In this document: in pieces, positions 6,897 through 10,767 of the stretch | Layout of the letters: each line of letters begins with the position of its first letter | Numbering within the stretch: position 1 is the first letter of the stretch | Origin: Actinomycetota bacterium | Lineage (GTDB): Bacteria; Actinomycetota; Thermoleophilia; Gaiellales; Gaiellaceae | Length of the DNA stretch: 10,767 nt | Assembly: GCA_013812465.1 (NCBI GenBank) | Contig: JACCTK010000280.1 | Span: 1 to 10,767 of the forward strand | Direction of reading: 5' to 3' | Notes under the pieces: model-generated | The model's input: the letters and a program-made list of their open reading frames with translations, nothing else | Databases searched by the model: none | Told to the model about the DNA's origin: nothing | Translations under genes and position numbers: made by a program

Positions 6897-8812
6897 AGAA
6901 CGAAGCGGGCGTCGCGGTAGAGCTCCCGAAGATCGAACGCGCGCGGTCGCCCGCGCGCGCGGTCGACTATGAGGTACTGCGCGCCGTAGCTCCTCGGGAT
7001 CGCCAGATCGCCGGTTCTCAGAAAAGCACGAGCCTCGCGCGCCCGCTCGAACGGCCGGTTCACCATCGTGTCGGCGACATGACCGGGCGGCGCGACCGCG
7101 ATATAGACAGGTGCGAAGGCGGCGATCCGGAAGCTCGTCTCCTGATCCGAGTACACGATCGAGCGGTACGGCACGTTCTCGCGCACGGCCTCCACAAGTC
7201 CCGGTGAGAGCAATCCCAGGGGAGGTGTCGACGGCGGGCTCCACTTGGCCAGGCCCACGGCGACGACCGGAATCAGGAAGAACGCGGCGGCGAGTCCGGC
7301 AGTGTCCTCCACGGGGGGACGGCTGCGGCGGACGAAGCCGAGAACGAGGGCGGCAGCGGCGCCGATCACCGCGAGCCACACGACCCAGGCGGGACCGGGG
7401 TCGTCGAAGGCGTAGTCGAAGTCACCCGGATAGAGGTACTGCAGGACCGCCCCGGCGACGAGGGCTATCGGAGGTAGCCAGGGCCAGAGGACTCGTGAGA
7501 GAACGCCGAGCCCCCCGGCGAAGGCGAAGGCAAACGGCAGGAACCCGGCCGCGCGCCGCGCCTGGGAGATGGAGACGAGGTCGGAGAGCGTGGTGAAGAG
7601 GACTGGGACGAGCATGCACACGAGCACGGCGAGTGACCCGCCGACCACGAACGCGGACCAGCGCCTGCGGGCGGCAAATGCGGCCAGCGGGATCAGCAGC
7701 AGCGCAAGAACGGCCACGGGCCCGCTCCTCGTGAAGACCTCCGGAGCGAGGCTGTAGCTCGTCTCCGAGCGGATGTCGAGCTGGCCCGGATACTGCTCGA
7801 ACGCACGCTGGATCTCCTCGCGATCGGGAGAGACCGAGCCCGTGTCGGCGACGATCGGGATCAGCCAGAGCATGAAGAACGCCGCCGGCAGCACGAGCGC
7901 CGCCAGGGCCGCCCCTCCGGGTCGCAGGTCGAGTCTCGTCCAGAGCGCCCGGACGAGCAGGAACCCGACGAACGGGAGCCAGAGGAAGATCGCGTAGGTG
8001 GGATGCACGACAGCGAGCACGAAGCCGGCGGCGGCGGTCGAGGCCAAGAGCGCCCGAGAAGGCAGGCGCAGAGCGGAAAGCGCGAGCGCAAGCGCTGCGG
8101 GCACGAGCAGCTGCCGCGACGACGTCGCCGGCAGCGAGAGGAAGGCGTAGGCGCCGCCCGAGCCGGGAGCGAAGCAGATGATCCCGGCCTGCGCGCCGGC
8201 GACCGCGCCGGCCGCCCAGACGCTCCGAAATAGCGCCCAGCCGGCCTCGTAGGCGATCACGACCGCGAGCACGGCGAGGATCGAGGGGAGATGGAGCACC
8301 ACCAGCTCGAGGTCTGCCCCGGAGATCCGGGACACGAGCGCGAGGAATCCGTGCCAGAGCGGGAACGCGTAGCCCGGATGGAGGCTGGCGTCGGCGAACT
8401 CCCCGACCGCCTTCAGCGAGAGGTCGTCGAGCTCGAGAATCTTTCGCGCTCGCGCGAGATGGAAGAGGCCGTCTCCCTGCACGGATCCTGCAACCCGCCA
8501 CAGGCCGATGCCGAGGGAGGCGCCCGCGCCTGCGGCCGCCCAGCGCCAGGGGATCCGCTCGGAGGTCCGGCTCCTGCGCAGATACCAGCTGACACCCGCC
8601 GCCACCCCGGCTACGAAGAGCAACGCGATCGCGAGCGTGAGTGAGGCGCCGAGCGCGAACGTCACCCCGAGCGCTGCGAAGACAAGCGTCAGCGACCACG
8701 CAAGCGTCGCCGCGACGCTGCGAACGCCGAGGGCGCGGGCGAGAGCCCAGCCCGGCGCCAGCACGAGCCCGGTTCCGAGGATGAGCCGGAGGTAGAGCTC
8801 GATGTTGCTCAT
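6872..8812 (-). CDS. Large polytopic membrane protein, GT-C glycosyltransferase-like
   Basis: This 646-residue integral membrane protein has roughly 13 to 15 hydrophobic segments between residues 8 and 522, and a soluble C-terminal tail of about 120 residues. After the first four segments comes a polar stretch with QGDGLFHLARARKIL (112-126, Asp114) and LHPGYAFPLWHGF (144-156). That placement resembles the acidic first external loop of GT-C enzymes, which use polyprenyl-phosphate sugars. HPTYAIFLW (270-278) and ISQARRAAGF (414-423) are further polar or charged spots in the membrane part. The tail contains YRSIVYSD (549-556), YGAQYLIVDR (609-618) and FVLYRL (637-642), a pattern often seen at the ends of such proteins. 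I do not recognise a specific family. The ATG overlaps the stop of the upstream glycosyltransferase (ATGA). Its own stop (TAG at 6874-6872) lies inside hyuB on the other strand. A sugar transferase for an envelope glycan or glycolipid is likely but inferred. Confidence 0.8.
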   Translation of the reverse strand: MSNIELYLRLILGTGLVLAPGWALARALGVRSVAATLAWSLTLVFAALGVTFALGASLTLAIALLFVAGVAAGVSWYLRRSRTSERIPWRWAAAGAGASLGIGLWRVAGSVQGDGLFHLARARKILELDDLSLKAVGEFADASLHPGYAFPLWHGFLALVSRISGADLELVVLHLPSILAVLAVVIAYEAGWALFRSVWAAGAVAGAQAGIICFAPGSGGAYAFLSLPATSSRQLLVPAALALALSALRLPSRALLASTAAAGFVLAVVHPTYAIFLWLPFVGFLLVRALWTRLDLRPGGAALAALVLPAAFFMLWLIPIVADTGSVSPDREEIQRAFEQYPGQLDIRSETSYSLAPEVFTRSGPVAVLALLLIPLAAFAARRRWSAFVVGGSLAVLVCMLVPVLFTTLSDLVSISQARRAAGFLPFAFAFAGGLGVLSRVLWPWLPPIALVAGAVLQYLYPGDFDYAFDDPGPAWVVWLAVIGAAAALVLGFVRRSRPPVEDTAGLAAAFFLIPVVAVGLAKWSPPSTPPLGLLSPGLVEAVRENVPYRSIVYSDQETSFRIAAFAPVYIAVAPPGHVADTMVNRPFERAREARAFLRTGDLAIPRSYGAQYLIVDRARGRPRAFDLRELYRDARFVLYRLPPEP

Positions 8813-9693
8813 CGTCTCAGGAGCTCCGCCACGTCTCCGGAGGCGAGCCAGGACCCTGCTTCGCGGTATGCGCGACCGCGCTCACCTCGGAAGATCGCCG
8901 CCCGCAGCCGCAGCGCAGCGAGCAGGAGACGCCTCGCCCATTCCGCCTGGCGCGCTCCCCGGTGCTTCCGAAGGAAGCGCAGGTGTCCCCGCAAGTTCTC
9001 GTGGTAGAGACGTCCCGCATGCGACGCGCCCCGGACGTGGACGCACTCGGCGCCGGGAAAGAAGACGATCTCCCACCCCGTCTGCCGGGCTCGATAGTGC
9101 CAGTCGGTCTCTTCGCTGAAGAGGAAGAAGCTCTCGTCGGCGAAGCCGACATCGGCGAGGGCAGCGCGGCGGACGAGCATGCACGCGCCCATGACGGATT
9201 CGACGTCACGCACTTGGTCGTGGTCGAAGCCGCCTGCGTAGAACGCGTTCAGCGCAGGCGAGCGCGGCGCGAGCTTGCGTATGCCGAGATACTCGGTCGC
9301 CAGCCTCCAGAGCGTCGGGAAGCCACGAACCGAGCGCTGCAGCGTTCCGTTCGGGTTGGAAAGACGCGGCCCCACAAACGCCGCTTTCGGACGTGAATCG
9401 GCAAACTCGACCAGCCGGCCGAGCGCGTCCCCGACGAGCCAGGCGTCCGCGTTCAAGAGGAGGACGTAGCGGCTGTCCGTAGCGCGGATGCCCGTGTTCC
9501 AGCCTGCGGCAAGGCCGAGGTTCTCGGACTCGATCACGTCGACATCGGGAAAGCGCTCCCGCACGAACGTTGCCGTCCCGTCGCTCGAGCCGTTGTCGAC
9601 GACAACGGTTGGGACGCCGCGCACGCTCTCGAGACAGTGCTCGACCCAGGGAAGCGCGTCGTAGGTGACGACGACGACCGAGACGTCAGCCAT
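8809..9693 (-). CDS. Family 2 glycosyltransferase, rhamnosyltransferase-like
   Basis: This is a 294-residue cytoplasmic or membrane-associated transferase using a nucleotide-sugar donor, with a GT-A fold. Motifs are VSVVVVTYDALPWVEHCLES (4-23), VVDNGSSDGT (31-40), ENLGLAAGWNTGI (57-69), LLLNADAWL (78-86, in the DxD position), GPRLSNPNGTLQRSVRGFPT (108-127), VMGACMLVRRAAL (167-179) and LFSEETDWHYRARQ (191-204). This order matches the WbbL-type rhamnosyltransferases of GT2, but the donor sugar cannot be assigned with confidence. The C-terminal 50 residues are rich in Arg and Ala and probably lie on the membrane. The frame stays open upstream to 9753, but the family starts at the VSVVVVTYD strand, so I take ATG 9693. 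That start overlaps the stop of the upstream flippase-like gene by 8 bp (ATGGCTGA). The stop overlaps the next gene by 4 bp, so the three genes are one transcription and translation unit. Confidence 0.93.
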   Translation of the reverse strand: MADVSVVVVTYDALPWVEHCLESVRGVPTVVVDNGSSDGTATFVRERFPDVDVIESENLGLAAGWNTGIRATDSRYVLLLNADAWLVGDALGRLVEFADSRPKAAFVGPRLSNPNGTLQRSVRGFPTLWRLATEYLGIRKLAPRSPALNAFYAGGFDHDQVRDVESVMGACMLVRRAALADVGFADESFFLFSEETDWHYRARQTGWEIVFFPGAECVHVRGASHAGRLYHENLRGHLRFLRKHRGARQAEWARRLLLAALRLRAAIFRGERGRAYREAGSWLASGDVAELLRR

Positions 9694-10660
9694 GCTCGAC
9701 CCGAGGCCGCGTCTTCCCCCCGCGAAGTCCCTCCCAGAGAAGAATCGCCCCACCCGGCAGCGCCATGATCAGGGTGACGAGGAAGAAGAGAAACCCCGCT
9801 GCAAACGCCTGCTCAGCGCCAATGCCGAGACTGCCGAGGAAGCTGACGAAGAACGCCTCGCGGACGGCGATCCCGTTCAGCGTGAAGGGCACGAGCAAAA
9901 CGAGGAAGAGCAGCGGGCCCATGACGTAGTAGACGAGCACCTCGAGCTCGATGCCGACCGCCCTCGCCGTGGCCCAGATCGCGAGGATGCGCACCGTCTG
10001 GACGGCGAACGTGAGGGCGAACACGCGAAGCAGAAGCCGTGGGCGGCCACGGTAGTGGTGGACGCTCTCGTAGAACGCCCGCAGAAGCCGATCGAGGCGA
10101 ACGCGTTCGAGCCATGGTGCTGTCAGGCGGAGAAGCGGGCGCGCCGAACGGGCGAAGAAGAGGAACGCGAGAAGGATCGTCCCGAATACGAAGATCCCCT
10201 CGAGCCAAACGTACGCGCTCACGTCGAAGCGCCCGATCGAGAGCACGAAGGCGATTGCGCCGAGCAACACCGTCGCGGCGCCCCCGAGACCCCGCTCCAG
10301 CACCACGGTTCCGGTCGCGACAGCTGTCTGGCCCTCGTGCCGGCGGGCCGTCTCGACGATCCGCACCGCATCACCGCCGAGCGAGGTCGGCAGGATCTGG
10401 CCGGCGGTGTAGGCGACCAGGTACGCGCGGGTGAGCCACGCGAGGCCCTCCTCGATGTGTTGCGCGCGCAGGAGCCAACCCCAGCGCGCGGCCAGCGCCG
10501 GAATCGTGAAGACCATGATCGCGACGGCAGCGACGAACCACGCGAGGTCGGTCTCCTCGAGCACGTCCAGCGTCGTCCCGAGCTCGATCTTCCAGGCGAG
10601 GTAGGCGACGGCGAACGCGGTGAGGACGAGCGTGCCTACGATCCGGACTTGGCGACTCAT
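9686..10660 (-). CDS. LPG_synthase_TM / UPF0104 family flippase-like membrane protein
   Basis: This 324-residue membrane protein has about seven or eight hydrophobic segments (near 7-24, 39-56, 119-142, 151-171, 211-232, 240-262, 265-304). Family features are AYTAGQILPTSLGGDAVRI (83-101), VLERGLGG (120-127), the late loop PFTLNGIAVREAFFV (258-272) and LPGGAILLWEGLRG (301-314). Members relate to the flippase/synthase membrane half of MprF and to AglD-type proteins, and are thought to handle or move lipid-linked substrates; the role here is inferred from its partner glycosyltransferases. ATG 10660 is preferred because the hydrophobic N-terminus begins there, and AGAGGA lies just upstream. An in-frame GTG at 10735 would add 25 mostly polar, Pro-containing residues. 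It is the first complete gene of the three-gene unit, with an 8-bp overlap onto the glycosyltransferase. The substrate is unknown. Confidence 0.9.
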   Translation of the reverse strand: MSRQVRIVGTLVLTAFAVAYLAWKIELGTTLDVLEETDLAWFVAAVAIMVFTIPALAARWGWLLRAQHIEEGLAWLTRAYLVAYTAGQILPTSLGGDAVRIVETARRHEGQTAVATGTVVLERGLGGAATVLLGAIAFVLSIGRFDVSAYVWLEGIFVFGTILLAFLFFARSARPLLRLTAPWLERVRLDRLLRAFYESVHHYRGRPRLLLRVFALTFAVQTVRILAIWATARAVGIELEVLVYYVMGPLLFLVLLVPFTLNGIAVREAFFVSFLGSLGIGAEQAFAAGFLFFLVTLIMALPGGAILLWEGLRGGKTRPRVEHG

Positions 10661-10767
10661 GCGTCCTCTAGATGGTTGATCGGGAATTGACGCGCAGCCG
10701 GGGGCGGTCACGACCAAGCCGGGCGACGCACTCACTCGTCGTGCAGGCTGGTAAGCCTGGACGGCGA
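10661..10767 (-). other. Leader region of the envelope unit, possibly with the end of an upstream gene
   Basis: No RNA gene, repeat or convincing promoter is visible here. On the minus strand one frame runs from the window edge to a TGA at 10734-10732 (last residues LTSLHDE), touching the alternative GTG at 10735. A second frame runs to a TAG just before the ribosome-binding site. Either could be the tail of an upstream gene; too little is present to recognise one. Confidence 0.3.
10664..10669 (-). promoter_or_regulatory. Ribosome-binding site of the flippase-like gene
   Basis: AGAGGA on the minus strand, 3 bases before ATG 10660. The spacing is short, but this is the best such site near either candidate start, and it favours ATG 10660 over GTG 10735. 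Confidence 0.5.

Noticed and set aside
6938..6965. Direct repeat CGCGCGCGGTCG, two copies 16 bp apart
   Set aside because: It falls in Arg/Ala-rich codons of the membrane protein and is explained by GC-rich simple sequence.
7069..7079. TGTCG-G-CGACA palindrome in the membrane-protein gene
   Set aside because: Arms are only 5 bp and it encodes ordinary Val-Ala-Asp-Thr codons; expected by chance at this base composition.
9694..9753. 20-residue N-terminal extension of the GT2 transferase
   Set aside because: The family starts at the VSVVVVTYD strand, and ATG 9693 gives the usual overlap with the upstream stop.
9665..10690. 341-codon plus-strand open frame opposite the flippase-like gene
   Set aside because: Highly charged, no recognisable domain, and antisense to a clear membrane protein with family motifs.
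1..10767. tRNA or rRNA genes, CRISPR arrays, insertion sequences, phage or defence genes
   Set aside because: None seen: coding is nearly continuous with ordinary metabolic and envelope genes, and no repeat array, transposase or integrase motif is present.

Overview
The window is about two-thirds G+C, densely coded and free of mobile elements. Short start/stop overlaps (ATGA, GTGA, ATGGCTGA) link the genes of each of its three transcription units. The heme genes use the C5 (glutamyl-tRNA) order hemA-hemC/D-hemB, and the other genes are a hydantoinase/oxoprolinase pair and an envelope glycosylation block. Together these suggest a high-GC Gram-positive chromosome. An actinobacterium of a deep soil lineage such as Thermoleophilia is my guess, but the class cannot be fixed from this sequence.

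Layout. (1) Positions 1-3609, minus strand: hemA (glutamyl-tRNA reductase), then a single reading frame joining HemC (hydroxymethylbilane synthase) to HemD (uroporphyrinogen-III synthase), then the first 207 codons of hemB (porphobilinogen synthase, zinc type), cut by the window edge. These cover every step from glutamyl-tRNA to uroporphyrinogen III except the glutamate-1-semialdehyde aminotransferase (hemL), which is not in the window. (2) Positions 3610-3675: a 66-bp divergent intergenic region holding two exact copies of a 13-bp palindrome, 3 bp apart. (3) Positions 3676-6896, plus strand: hyuA and hyuB, the two subunits of an ATP-dependent hydantoinase/oxoprolinase/carboxylase-family enzyme of unknown substrate. 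(4) Positions 6872-10660, minus strand: an LPG_synthase_TM/UPF0104 flippase-like membrane protein, a family 2 glycosyltransferase, and a large polytopic membrane protein resembling GT-C glycosyltransferases. This unit meets hyuB tail to tail with a 25-bp coding overlap. (5) Positions 10661-10767: a leader region that may contain the end of an upstream gene.

The heme operon should deliver uroporphyrinogen III for heme and corrinoids. The minus-strand unit at the right end probably builds or moves a lipid-linked envelope glycan. hyuAB sits between them; a link to heme synthesis through glutamate/5-oxoproline is possible but only an inference. The observations most worth a second look are the twin palindrome in the hemA/hyuA gap, a related palindrome inside the hemC coding sequence within an apparent short insertion, and the unassigned GT-C-like protein. 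I do not see a convincing wholly new system here.
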